A DNA stretch of 64,000 nucleotides, from contig NC_087252.1 of assembly GCF_037042905.1 (NCBI RefSeq), positions 19,547,701-19,611,700 of the forward strand. Direction: 5' to 3'. Below the pieces are notes generated by a model. That model searched no databases. It was not told the origin of the DNA and saw nothing but the letters and a program-made list of their open reading frames with translations. Positions 22,365-33,140 of the stretch are shown in pieces (within the stretch, counting starts at the first letter, position 1; every line of letters starts with the position of its first letter). Source of the DNA: Lytechinus pictus (taxonomy: Eukaryota; Echinodermata; Echinoidea; Temnopleuroida; Toxopneustidae). The position numbers and the translations under genes are program-made.

Positions 22365-23649
22365 CAACCTTCTCAGTGACTTTCACCACTCATGACAAGG
22401 AATGTTTTTTTCAAGGATCGTTTGATCGCCTTTCCTTCCTCAAATTGGCAACTCCATGCAGTTGTCAAAGAGTCAGAGCTTAATTTTGCCACAATGAACA
22501 CACAAGCAGCTTTTCAAGTAAGCAATTCTCACCTTACAACAAAGACAAAGCCGTGCAGGAAAGCTGCTTCAAACGAAAAGACGCAAAGCACCTTTATTGC
22601 CGGAGGCTTGCTGAAAGTCGCCTGACACCCTTGCATATTATCTAGTGTATATTTCACAACTGCTTTGCTTAACACCAGCACCAAGGTTAAACACTGATGG
22701 TCAATATCATCTTTTCAATCGTTCCTAAAATAACCCAGTCTTAATCCTTTGTCATGAATAAGGTAACTAATACTAGACTACATTTATAAGTTTGAATCAA
22801 TATATTAAAAATGCTTTCAGCTAATCCTAGTCATTTATTTGTTAGTGGGCTTCGGGGATAAAAGTAGATGGTAGTTTAGATTATGTATGGCAAACTGAAA
22901 TGTGTTTCATGTATTAATTTTCTTATTTTGAATAATTTTGTTTAATAGTGAGGGCTTTTTGCAAAAGTAGCTATTGAATTACATTATAGAAACTAAACTT
23001 TGTCATTTAGTATATGATTTTTTATTCAAAATGTAATCTAAGACATGATGGAAAGCTTACCACACATTTTACCTGTATAAAAAACAAATGTAAAAGAAAA
23101 CAAAATGCTATTTTACACTTGAGATTTTAAGATCTTTGGTTCTTTTTGTTTTCTTCTGTTTTCTTTTATATATTATAATACTTAATGTTACTTTAAAGAA
23201 GATTGATAATAATTATACTTGTTTATATAGCACTTATCAGAAGTCTCTAAGCACGTACTGCATTCCAAGGAATACATTCTTACTAGGTACCCATTCACCT
23301 CACCAGGGTTGAGTGCAACACAATTCAATTTTACCATTTAAAGAATGAAAACAATAATTTAAAAAACAATGATTTTCTTTATGTTAGTGACATGGTGCTT
23401 GTAAACTATACCCATATTTTATTATTTGATTTAGATTTTCTTCATTTTTATTTGTAAAATTCATTTGTGTTAGTAAACATTAACCCCAGTCTTTCAATAT
23501 TTGTATGCATTGTGTTTGTATCCCAGTACTATTTAACATTAATCGATATTCTTTTCAGATTTATTTTAAACTGAAATGTCTGGCTAAGGATTGTAAAAAT
23601 TATGAATGATTCTTGGTAGTATAAGATTTGATGTTTGAAACATCCTTAA
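22365..23649. other. Presumed 3' UTR and intergenic sequence
   Basis: AT-rich sequence after the stop at 22364. No convincing single polyadenylation signal could be chosen. A short inverted SINE fragment (ACCCATTCACCTCACCAGGG, about 23217-23330) is the only recognised element. Confidence 0.5.
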
Positions 23650-24415
23650 CCCTAAATCTCCCGGGGTATTTTGATTCTTGTCATTCCCGGGGGGGGGGGG
23701 GGGGGGGCATTATGGCCCCCCTTAAGATCTCGGCCGCAGATTGCGCGATCACAACGAAAATTTGCATGATGGTAGAGAATGACGTAATCTACGCAGTTGC
23801 ATTGGTAAATTTCACTGAATTTATATATTTTTATTTTATATGAATTAATTATGCTAATTTATTCATGAAATCATACTTTTTGCTCTGATTCACTAAATAA
23901 AGCACCTAGAATGCTATTTTTTGGTGAAAATATTCTTTATAGCATTCCTAACTATTGTGAATGAAAAAAATTCTGGTACCAAGACCGATTTCTTATTTAT
24001 TTTATTGTTTTTCTAATTTCTTATGTATTTCTTTGTTTTTTTTTACTTTTTGATTTTTTATTGTTTTTTTGATGGAAATCGTTCCAGACTTAATTCTGAT
24101 CATAAAGAAGGCAAAATTAATTCAGTTTTATCAGTAAAAGTAGAAATAATGATACATTTATGAATTTTGGCTAAATTACACAATTTGCATTGGATTTGTA
24201 CATGAAATCACGTTTATGAGCAATTTTGGGTCTGACATGCGCTTACATAATGTTGCGTACCCGGGCATCACAAATTTGGTCTCAAAATTTGTGCGAGACT
24301 TGAAAGTAAAAAGTCATTGAGCGGCGAGGAAAAAAAATTTGCGCAGCAGATATATCGCAAAAATTGTCGAGGGGGGGCCATTATGGCCCCTCCCCTCCCC
24401 CCCGGAGAATTAGGG
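23650..24415. mobile_element. TTAA-flanked element with CCCTAA-type inverted ends
   Basis: The left end TTAA-CCCTAAATCTCCCGGGG (23646 on) and right end CCCCGGAGAATTAGGG-TTAA (ending 24419) are inverted. Just inside each are G-runs (about 23688-23707) and C-runs, and a GGCCATTATGGCCCC palindrome. No frame is present. TTAA target duplication again suggests piggyBac-type mobilisation. Confidence 0.75.
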
Positions 24416-25948
24416 TTAAAAGAAAAAATAAAAGGAAATGCATTCGTCAGAAGAAAAATTTCATTAGTATGTTTTAAACTACCTTTTGTATCATTATATG
24501 CATACATGTACGTGTATGTTTTGAGTGTATGATGGATACAACATATCATCATTTTAAAAAGTATTTTTGTAGGAGTTTAACTTAACAGTGATGTAGTTGA
24601 AACTGGCCTCAGGCCAACAGTTTGCCAACCTTGGCATTGTCCTCAGGCGGAATCATACGTCCAAAATCAATGGAGAAGAATTTTCTTCCAACTATTCATA
24701 TTTTTATGGTGTATTTACATAGCTAGTGAAATAAATAGTGATGGAGATTATTAGTGACTTTCTTACTGGCTGCCGTTCATTCGCTTCCTTGGGGGCTATT
24801 CATAGTCAACCCATCGAGACTACGACAGGTTGGAAAACAATTTTGAAGAAGGCAGACATCTTACACGAGCAGTGCATATTGTCCCTGAGGTGCGTTTCAT
24901 GGGAGGACTTCCCATGGGAATTGTGCTTCTGAGCCAATCAACATCATAGGGGAGTTTTCACATCTGACTTGTCAGACTTAACTTTTGATGAAACGCTCCC
25001 TTGTTCTTTGTAGGAATTTTGATCTTGCAGCTTTTATCCCACATGTTCCTTTCTTAACCTGCTAACTACTTGAACGGATGTGGTCTCTTTTCAATGCATT
25101 TTGGAAATTTCAGGAATTGGTAGTCATTGGGTTAAAATACTTTCTTGGGCCCATTTCATAAAGCCTCACAACCATTGTAACTTCCGTGGTAAGATGGATT
25201 GTGATTGGCTGATGAGCCCTGTTACCATGGAAGTTGCCGTAGCTGTAACTCTTTTTGAAACAGGACCCTTTTCTGACCAAGCCTCCTCTCTTTGATCATC
25301 AGAACAGTCTTTTGTCTTGCCCAACAGTTCATTAGTGCCAATGGGTCAAGAGTCATCTATATGTCTGTGTATGCTATTGTCAGTTGAGAAATCTGTTTGT
25401 CACCCCAACATCTCATATTTTTCATGTATCTGAATTAAAGATTTTTTCATATTATATTATCATAATCAATTTTTGCAACCATTTCGAACCAGTGCTTTCA
25501 GATGTACCAAATGTGAAAGGAGCGCATATGAGTTTGGGCTGAAAAAGAGTGGGTGTGGGAGAGAATATGCGAGTGTGGGGTATGGTTGTATTGAGGGAGA
25601 TATGGGCGAGTACAGGGTGCATGTATGGGATATAGATAGGGGTGTGAGGGATGGTATGTGGAATATGGATGAGGGTGTGTGTGTGAGGTATGAATGGGGT
25701 GCAGGGGGTATGAACTTGGTATAGATGCAGTTGTATATGTTAGTGTGGGTGTGTCGATGGGTAGGCCTATATAGAGGATGCGAGTTTACGTGTGTGGGGA
25801 ATGGAAGAGGGTGTGTAGAGGCGTGCATGCATGTGTGGGGTATGAATGAGGGTGGGTGTGGGGGTAGTGAGGCTGTGTACAGGAAATGAGTGTGTGGGGT
25901 TATAGATGAGGGAGTATTTGAGATACGAGATGTGTTGGGAATATGGGT
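24416..25948. other. Intergenic sequence between convergent genes
   Basis: No gene recognised. The right part (from about 25530) grades into G-rich, TGAGTGTGGGG-like degenerate copies of the minisatellite that begins at about 25950. Confidence 0.5.
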
Positions 25949-25949
25949 A

Positions 25950-26655
25950 GAGCTGGGGTATGAGGGAGGGGATGCGAGTGTGGGTGCATGAAGAATGAGG
26001 GAGGGCATGTGAGTGTGGGTGTACGAGGGAGGGGATGTGAGTGTGGGGTATGAAGAATGAGAGAGGGCGTGTGGGTGTACGAGGGAGGGGATGCGAGTGT
26101 GGGTGCATGAAGAATGAGGGAGGGCATGTGAGTGTGGGTGTACGAGGGAGGGGATGTGAGTGTGGGGTATGAAGAATGAGGGAGGGCATGTGAGTGTGGG
26201 TGTACGAGGGAGGGGATGCGAGTGTGGGGTATGAAGAATGAGGGAGGGCATGTGAGTGTGGGTGTACGAGGGAGGGGATGTGAGTGTGGGGTATGAAGAA
26301 TGAGGGAGGGCATGTGAGTGTGGGCGTACGAGGGAGGGGATGCGAGTGTGGGTGCATGAAGAATGAGGGAGGGCATGTGAGTGTGGTGTACGAGGGAGGG
26401 GATGTGAGTGTGGGGTATGAAGAATGAGGGAGGGCATGTGAGTGTGGGTGTACGAGGGAGGGGATGCGAGTGTGGGTGCATGAAGAATGAGGGAGGGCAT
26501 GTGAGTGTGGGTGTACGAGGGAGGGGATGTGAGTGTGGGGTATGAAGAATGAGGGAGGGCATGTGAGTGTGGGTGTACGAGGGAGGGGATGCGAGTGTGG
26601 GTGCATGAAGAATGAGGGAGGGCAAGTGAGTGTGGGTGTACGAGGGAGGGGATGT
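25950..26655. repeat. G-rich minisatellite, 62-bp unit (left block)
   Basis: The unit is GGGTGTACGAGGGAGGGGAT, GTGAGTGTGGGGTATGAAG, AATGAGGGAGGGCATGTGAG in order. It is spaced 62 bp (for example 26141, 26203, 26265) and is made of two related ~31-bp halves. Because 62 is not a multiple of three and the minus strand lacks stops, all three minus frames stay open for about 280-340 codons; these are not genes. Confidence 0.9.
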
Positions 26656-26659
26656 GAGT

Positions 26660-27107
26660 GCAGATTTGTATATATTATGTTTGTTTACGTATGCGTGGTA
26701 TGTGCATGTGTGTATGGGTGTTAAGGTGGGTGTGTGTATGTGTGTATAATTATGTAAAGTTATGTTGAAGCTTGATTTAAAATGGGATGCAATGATAATA
26801 CATTTAGGTTGATTTCTGTTTTCCTGCAAATCATTTATATAGCCATTTAACATTAATTATTATTGAAATACATAGAGGGTTGGGGACTCAGTTGAGTTAT
26901 TATTTTTTTTTTCAGATATAAAAGTATAATTTTAAGGAGTTTCATTCCGTCCTTATTTGCTTCAGTTCTTGGTAAATATATATGTACTTTTTTGCATATC
27001 CTTGTTGATATGAAATGAAGATTTGTATTTTGTTTTGTATTTATCTGCAGTTTATGTAATTCATTTGAATGAAATCCTTAATAAAAACATATTGAAAAAA
27101 AAAAAAA
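26660..27107 (+). mobile_element. Polyadenylated (retroposed) insertion inside the minisatellite
   Basis: The repeat stops after GATGTGAGTG at 26659 and resumes with TGGGGTATGAAGAATGAGGG just after 27108. The insert ends with AATAAAAACATATTG followed by 15 A residues, the layout of a polyadenylated transcript end. It contains no open frame. Target-site duplication is at most one or a few bases, which is unusual for LINE-mediated insertion. Source transcript unknown. Confidence 0.65.
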
Positions 27108-27960
27108 AAGTGGGGTATGAAGAATGAGGGAGGGCGTGTGGGTGTACGAGGGAGGGGATGCGAGTGTGGGTGCATGAAGAATGAGGGAGGGCATGTGAGT
27201 GTGGGTGTACGAGGGAGGGGATGTGAGTGTGGGGTATGAAGAATGAGGGAGGGCATGTGAGTGTGGGTGTACGAGGGAGGGGATGCGAGTGTGGGGTATG
27301 AAGAATGAGGGAGGGCGTGTGGGTGTACGAGGGAGGGGATGCGAGTGTGGGTGCATGAAGAATGAGGGAGGGCATGTGAGTGTGGGTGTACGAGGGAGGG
27401 GATGTGAGTGTGGGGTATGAAGAATGAGGGAGGACGTGTGGGTGTACGAGGGAGGGGATGCGAGTGTGGGTGCATGAAGAATGAGGGAGGGCATGTGAGT
27501 GTGGGTGTACGAGGGAGGGGATGTGAGTGTGGGGTATGAAGAATGAGGGAGGGCATGTGAGTGTGGGTGTACGAGGGAGGGGATGCGAGTGTGGGTGCAT
27601 GAAGAATGAGGGAGGGCATGTGAGTGTGGGGTTATGAGTGAGGGGATGTGAGTGTGGTGTATGAGGAAGGGGATGTGAGTGTGGGGTTATGAGGGAGGAC
27701 ATGTAGGGGATGTGAGTGTGGGGTATGAGTGATGGTATGCAGGGGATGTGAGTGTGGGGTTATGAGTGAGGGTATGCAGGGAATCAGAGTGTGGGGTATG
27801 AGTGAGGGTATTTAGGGGATGTGAGTGTTGGGGTATGAAGGGGATGTGAGTGTGGGGTATGCAGGGGATGTGAGTGTGGGGTTATAAGTGAGGGTATGCA
27901 GGGGGTGTGAGTGTGGGGGGTATGAGTGAGGGTATGCAGGGGATTTAAGTGTGGGGGTAC
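27108..27960. repeat. G-rich minisatellite (right block), degrading to the right
   Basis: The same 62-bp unit as the left block up to about 27630. It then gives way to shorter GGGGATGTGAGTGTGGGGT-type units of about 30 bp with TATGAGTGAGGGTATGCAG. Together with the left block it was one array before the insertion at 26660. Confidence 0.9.
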
Positions 27961-28399
27961 GAGGACATGTTGCCAAATAAAAAAGGAATTGCACCTAATT
28001 TTTTATGAAATATGTCTTGTATATTGTGTAACTCATCGAGGTTTGTGTCATGAATTCAGACACAACGCATGCGTCATAATATGTCTCATAATCATATACA
28101 TAAAAATGAGAGATACCTGAGAGATCAGAATGTTTCATCTTCACCGAAATGTAAACTATCCCATGATTAACACATTGAATATATTAAGACGGGGATATGG
28201 CTAATGCATGACTTTAAAAAAAGAAAATACTTGTTGAAAAATTATGAGGAATTACAAAAGTTTTTATTATAGTATAACGCCTTTTTTATTCAGACGATAA
28301 GCCTACAAAGAGCTTACTCGTATTATGGGATTAAGCATGAGCCGTCGCTTCCTCAGAATTGTTCATGCATTTCATGAATTCGCTCTGCACTGAGTTTCA
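27961..28399. other. Intergenic and presumed 3' UTR of the minus-strand receptor gene
   Basis: AT-rich. On the minus strand an AATAAA hexamer lies at 28285-28290 and another at 28263-28268, about 110-135 bases after the stop codon. These are plausible polyadenylation signals for the receptor gene. Confidence 0.45.
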
Positions 28400-29032
28400 T
28401 TACAACTGTCCTTGTGATAGTTGGGACTTCTTTTTCTTCTTCCTTCTAGATCTTTTCCTAGCTTTTCTCTCGTTCGATGACATTTCTGCTCTTGGTGCAT
28501 GTTCTTCTCCAGGTACGGGTAAACCATGAGACATGTGACTTCCATGTGGTTCATACGAAAGAACCATTGACTCGTCTTGCGGACTTGCACTACCTATTTC
28601 AGTCTTTCTTTTCTTGTCCATCTCTTTTCTTTTGTCAGAGGTCTTCGAGGATTCCTGTAGAGCCTTTCTCGAATCTCGGGAAAATAATGCTTCATATGGC
28701 GAAGTAACGCCAATATCATCCTCACCTTGCGTATTTCCTGCAGAATGTTTATACTTCGTGCCATCTGGACGATGGAAAACTTCGGAATATTCATGAACAC
28801 CTGTTGGATATAGAGGGTTTAGCTTTCCAGAAATTGCCATGCTACTGATATTATATAGTTCTCGATTTTCCTCGATGCTGTCCTTGTGTTCTATGCACCT
28901 TTGATACTGAGGATTATTCCAAGATTGTTCTCTGGATTCTCGTTGCGTAGAATGGGAATGTTGATATTCACCGTCCAGCGTAGATCTATGCCGCCTTGCC
29001 ATATTATGCTTTTTTGCCACTCTGCTTGTATC
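28400..29032 (-). CDS. Receptor exon 28: C-terminal tail with NPQY and NPLY motifs, stop codon
   Basis: 633 bases, acceptor CTCTTTTCAG, TAA at 28400-28402. It encodes SWNNPQYQRC and SGKLNPLYPTG, two further NPxY motifs. Near the end is a strongly basic ERKARKRSRRKKKKKSQLSQ stretch, then GQL. The polybasic segment could bind phospholipid or act as a nuclear localisation signal; that is inference. Confidence 0.88.
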   Translation of the reverse strand, partial: DTSRVAKKHNMARRHRSTLDGEYQHSHSTQRESREQSWNNPQYQRCIEHKDSIEENRELYNISSMAISGKLNPLYPTGVHEYSEVFHRPDGTKYKHSAGNTQGEDDIGVTSPYEALFSRDSRKALQESSKTSDKRKEMDKKRKTEIGSASPQDESMVLSYEPHGSHMSHGLPVPGEEHAPRAEMSSNERKARKRSRRKKKKKSQLSQGQL

Positions 29033-29174
29033 CTGAAAAGAGTCAAACGGAAGTGTAAATATATGTCTGATTATCGAGATATAAAAATGATGTCTGAATT
29101 ACACTGTTTCGACTGATATTTTTAGAATTTCTCATGTAAGTGATTATCATTGCCAACAATCCTTTTCTACTAAC

Positions 29175-29823
29175 CTCTCTTTGAGAATGGGTGCTGGGGG
29201 TATGAGAACTTCTGCTCGTCCTTTTTTTATATCTCACACAATAGGGGGTGCGAGAATCATGTAGGTTATCACTGTATTCTGGATTCATCTGTGACACTGA
29301 TCCCACTGGTGGATAAACTAGTTTGGTATTTTTGGCACGTTTCCTGCCTGTCTGCGACCATCCGTCCACCGTACCAACGTCATGATCGTAAGGACGAGGT
29401 CGGATCAAAGATCGATCTGTGGAAGATAGCTTCCTTGAGCTCTGCCTGCTATTCAAAAATCCTCCACCCTGTTCTTTTATCAGGGAATCGTTGCCGACCA
29501 AAGAGACCTGCTTGATTGGTTCTAGTCTCAGGTGCTCTAGGACAATGTTACCCTTCCTGAAACTTCTCTCTGTTTCGACAATACTCCCAATGTGATTCCC
29601 CGCGTGACCAGACCTAGAGGTTGACTTTGTCAGTGACCTTGTGAGTTCAAGGTCAAGGTCACTTTCTTCTATGGGTATAGACAATGTGTCCATTCTATCT
29701 CGAGGTTGAGCGGAGCCACTGCCGAGACGTCTGGAGTCGGTGCCAATGGATGTAGACATTGTTCTTCGACTCTGATCCGTACTGCTCAGGTTTGTTCGCC
29801 GTCTCCAATTTTCTATTCGCCAT
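29175..29823 (-). CDS. Receptor exon 27: cytoplasmic tail with NPEY motif
   Basis: 649 bases, phase 2 to 0, acceptor CAAATTTCAG, donor GTTAGT. It encodes 216 residues rich in Ser, Arg and acidic patches (for example EESDLDLELTRSL). It contains SQMNPEYSDN, an NPxY motif that can bind PTB-domain adaptors. No catalytic domain was seen. Confidence 0.85.
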
Positions 29824-30203
29824 CTGAAATTTGGGAGAAAAAAATTACAAAATCTTTTTGAAGTCATTGGTATTGAAACTCCAGGTTCCAAACTTATATA
29901 TGGAAACCTTTGATTGACTAATTTTCCTAACCAAGTTCCTCAATATCTTAATACATGAGATCCCTTTGGTTATTCGTTCTTCAATTCACTTTCAAAAAGA
30001 GCGCCTGAATATTATAAAGATGTAAAAGGCGAAATAAAATATACGTTCATACATACATAATTATCATTACTGTTACATAATCAATTTATCCTACTTTTTT
30101 CTGATCCTATTCCATTTTCATAGGTGCAATACACTCGTGGCGATCCCCGGGGAGAGGATGTGTGCCTCCTACCCTTCTCTCTTCTTTATTTGAAACAGGT
30201 GGG

Positions 30204-30353
30204 TGTTTCATCAAGCTGTCCGTAAGTTAAGAGCGACTGGTGATCCCTTCTTCCGGTAAGTGGTATATTAAATTGTCGATGGTTTAGCGCGTAAGAAAGG
30301 ATCACTAGTCGTTCTTAAAGTCACTCTTAACTTACGAACAGCTTTATGAAACG
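30204..30353. mobile_element. Foldback MITE with GTTTCAT ends
   Basis: The ends GTTTCATCAAGCTGTCCGTA and TACGAACAGCTTTATGAAAC are inverted. The inner words AGAGCGACTGGTGATCC and GGATCACTAGTCGTTCT also pair. A related element lies at 41308-41418, with a half copy at 41530-41572. Confidence 0.75.
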
Positions 30354-30393
30354 GCCCCGAGGTATGTTCTAATCAATATTCTAAGATGCCAAC

Positions 30394-30575
30394 CTGAATG
30401 CAGAGCTGGCACTGGTCGTTACGTCGGATTTGATACGGCTCTGGGTATCTTCCCACTTGGTCACGTGGCTCTTCCTCGGCTTTTTATCGTGATGTTTTAC
30501 GATAACATCCCTCTCACAAGGTCGGATCTGAGAAGCAGACGTTGAGGTCGGTCCCGATGTTGCAGTCTGCTGTCT
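30394..30575 (-). CDS. Receptor exon 26: cytoplasmic tail
   Basis: 182 bases, phase 0 to 2, acceptor GCGTTTTCAG, donor GTTGGC (weak). It encodes a polar, Ser/Thr- and Lys-rich segment beginning RQQTATSGPTSTSASQIRPC. No domain was recognised. It is assigned to the tail because phases fit exons 25 and 27. Confidence 0.75.
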
Positions 30576-30610
30576 CTGAAAACGCAAGAGGAATAATTAA
30601 TAATCGCATT

Positions 30611-30712
30611 ACATTTATGAAACTCTTGTTGAAACGCTCCACAGGGAGTGGAGAAAGTGCATAGTATGTGTGCTTGCATGCCAGGATCCGATGACGGGCA
30701 AGAATATGAAGT
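30611..30712 (+). mobile_element. Truncated SINE fragment
   Basis: GAAACTCTTGTTGAAACGCT, GGGAGTGGAGAAAGTGCATA and GGATCCGATGACGGGCAAGA follow the order of the SINE at 33310-33410 with moderate divergence. Confidence 0.55.
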
Positions 30713-31119
30713 GCTTTAGAAACATCGCGTCGTTCCGATGATTTATATTGCTATATAAAAGCGGGATATTATTTAAGAAGTTAAACATACTTCTTGAATG
30801 ATTCTATAACTGAGAAATCTCGCTATTTTTTCAGACTAGATGAACTAATTAAGAAAGTGTTTCAGCAATATTCAAATAAAATATTCCACTCTGGCACTTG
30901 TATTAGTGATATTGATAGCAATTTGCACTTAAGAATCTTTGCAATGCGAATCATAAACGTATTCTCAAAAAATGAAATGGAAAAGAAATTTTGAATGCCA
31001 AGGAATGAAATGTATACATAACATACAGGACACAATATGGTCATTTGATATGATAAACAGAAGAAGCGTCACCGACCGGTCAAGACAAATGTATTTCAGA
31101 AACAGAAATTTGAACATAA

Positions 31120-31373
31120 GCGGGCATGGTGGCTCAGTGGTAGAGCGTCCTCCTCATGAATGGGATGTCATTGGTTCGAACCTCGGCCGAGTCATACCAA
31201 AGACCTAAAAGAATGGTACCTTCTGCCTTCTTGCTAGGCGCTCAGCATTTTGATTGGAGAAGGGTAATAATAACATATGTTATACAGGGCCCGCTGGTAG
31301 AGCAGCATCCTAACTGAAGTGGCTACATTTGGTACATAAAACGTTATTAATATTATTATTATTATTATTATTT
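31120..31373 (+). mobile_element. tRNA-headed SINE with ATT tail
   Basis: The head GCGGGCATGGTGGCTCAGTG with A-box TGGCTCAGTGGTAGAGCG and B-box GGTTCGAACCTC forms a tRNA-like internal promoter. The body has TTGCTAGGCGCTCAGCATTT and GGGCCCGCTGGTAGAGCAG. It ends in TATTATTATT. The head lacks a good acceptor stem, so it is not called as a tRNA gene. Confidence 0.85.
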
Positions 31374-31420
31374 TAAGCAGGTTGAGTATTTTGTGGATTA
31401 AGAGTCCAATAATGACTTAC

Positions 31421-31510
31421 CCAATTCTCTCTCGAGATAGTGGAGGCATGTTTGAAGGCAGTTTTCATTTGAGAACAGATAAAGTTATGAGCGACAACGA
31501 ACCCCAAACT
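31421..31510 (-). CDS. Receptor exon 25: end of TM7 and start of cytoplasmic tail
   Basis: 90 bases, phase 0-0, acceptor AATTTCAG, donor GTAAGT. It encodes SLGFVVAHNFICSQMKTAFK then HASTISRENW. The position of SLGF...HNF corresponds to the conserved N..QG.F.F.FH of adhesion-receptor TM7. Confidence 0.88.
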
Positions 31511-31568
31511 CTGAAATTAAAACGAAGAAATCAACTGACATGAGATGCTAATCATACATTTATTTTTA

Positions 31569-31925
31569 ATAATGATAATATTAATAATAATAATAAATAA
31601 ATTGGATTTATATTGCACCAAATCCTTTCAGTTGATTGATCAAGACGCTTTTAAAGATATTTGAAAGGAAATTAAGAAGAATTAAAAGAAGTGCTTTATT
31701 TTTAAGTCAGAAGTAAGACATTAGTTAATATCTTCAGGAGGGCTTTTCCATAACTTAGAGGATGAGTGGATAATGATCTCCTCCCGCCCCGTTTCGGGCG
31801 TTGTGTGGTTAAAGGGAGAAATGGAGGTGGAGGAACGTAAGGATCTTGAAGGGGAGTAGCTTTTGACTTTTTTATTGGGCAGAAAATGAACTCCCTTCTG
31901 ATCCTATTCAATCAAACACGATCTA
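31569..31925 (-). mobile_element. LINE 3' end fragment (CR1/L2-like), minus orientation
   Basis: On the minus strand a frame reads HSSSKLWKSPPEDIN then a stop. It is followed by an AAAGCGTCTTGATCA-type tail and AAT repeats at 31569-31600. It matches the copy at 61040-61317 (SSSKLWNSLPENIKQCL). The KLWNSLP motif marks the C-terminus of ORF2 in several non-LTR clades. Confidence 0.75.
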
Positions 31926-32306
31926 CCGGATTGTCTTGGGACAGGTAAACCGGGATATTACTATCTAATGCAAATACTACTTTGATTTAGGCAAATCTTA
32001 AAAAACTTAAGACAATGCTTGAATTCTTAAATCAAATCGTCTCGAATACTCAGGGAACTAGTAATCAACAATTGTTTTAATGTATATTTTATTACCTTAC
32101 TTTTATTTTTGTATTATCTAAGATTATCTTTTCTTTAATTGTTTCATTTCCCTAGTTTTTTAAAGAGCTTTGTATCTATTCAAAAAGTAGATTTACGAAT
32201 GAATATATTACTAGTATTATTCTAAGTCTTATTTTTCTATCACGACCATTACCTATATTATATCGTTATTATAACCATAACTACTACAATCTTTAATTCG
32301 TGTTAC

Positions 32307-32436
32307 CTGTGTTATTGCCAACGCAGAGTAGGTATATCGTAAGGGAGTCGACGTGACTCTCGTTAGATAGACCAGACCACATGTCCAGCATAGAATCAAC
32401 ACTACGAGACAAAGGATGTTACACAGTATCTCAGAC
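32307..32436 (-). CDS. Receptor exon 24: TM6 and start of TM7
   Basis: 130 bases, phase 2 to 0, acceptor TTGCATACAG, donor GTAACA. It encodes SEILCNILCLVVLILCWTCG then LVYLTRVTSTPLRYTYSALA and ITQ. The L..L.L....W..G core of TM6 is recognisable. Confidence 0.9.
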
Positions 32437-32473
32437 CTGTATGCAATGGCGGAAATTAAGGTTGGTAAGTATA

Positions 32474-32805
32474 CTGGTAATTGGGAGTTTTCCCTCAGCA
32501 ACATGCGGAGGATTTAAGAACAAAGTAGATGTATTGTCAAATGCCCGTCAAATGACAAAGACCAAATAAGAAGACTTTGTCGAAAATTGGTGAACCAGAA
32601 CAGCAATTTCGACCTAGCTTCAAAGCTGATAAAAATTGCAAATGTTCTTTTTTAATAGAATCAAGGATTAAACTGCTATTTTGATTCATCAGTTTTTGAC
32701 AAAGACTTTTTGGTTGTTCTTTGTCATTTGACGGGCATTTGACAATACATCTACTCTGTTCTTGAATCCTTCGTATGTTGCTGAGGGAAAACTCCCAATT
32801 ACCAG
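32474..32805. mobile_element. Long-armed foldback element next to the TM6/7 exon
   Basis: Left arm 32474-32580 (CTGGTAATTGGGAGTTTTCC start) and right arm 32698-32805 (ending GGAAAACTCCCAATTACCAG) are inverted copies with few mismatches. The loop is about 115 bases. A third partial copy of the right arm follows at 32830-32885. The element starts only about 37 bases from the acceptor of exon 24. Confidence 0.85.
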
Positions 32806-33140
32806 TGTTCTTCGTCATGAAAAGAATTTAACAATATATTTACTCTGTTCTTGAATTCTCCGTAGGTCGCTGAGCGAAAACTCTCTAATACACATCATCA
32901 AAGATATTTAGTAAGAATAAAACCCAGGAGTTACCTTCGGAAGTGTTCTCTAGGCATTTATAATGGAAACAAGTACAATAATACAAGTATCTTCTAAAAT
33001 GGTTATGTAATATTGAGAAAGTGATGTGGATTCTTAATTGATTAACCGTCCTCATCTCAAGACCATGACCAGTCAAAAGAACTAATCATAACTACTAATC
33101 ATTACTACCAGTCATTAACATATTCCACAGTTAGCTAAAA

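Noticed and set aside
25466..27702. Several long minus-strand frames (up to 344 codons) rich in Pro, His and Ser
   Set aside because: They are all translations of the 62-bp minisatellite in its three stop-free minus frames and have no start, splice or codon-usage support.
25950..27960. CRISPR-like regular repeats
   Set aside because: There are no unique spacers; the array is a directly repeated minisatellite in a eukaryotic genome.
28477..29515. Plus-strand frames opposite the receptor tail exons
   Set aside because: They overlap minus-strand exons 27 and 28, which have clean splice sites, phase agreement and conserved-type motifs.
31120..31195. Possible tRNA gene
   Set aside because: A- and B-boxes are present, but the acceptor stem does not pair and the sequence continues into a SINE body with an ATT tail.
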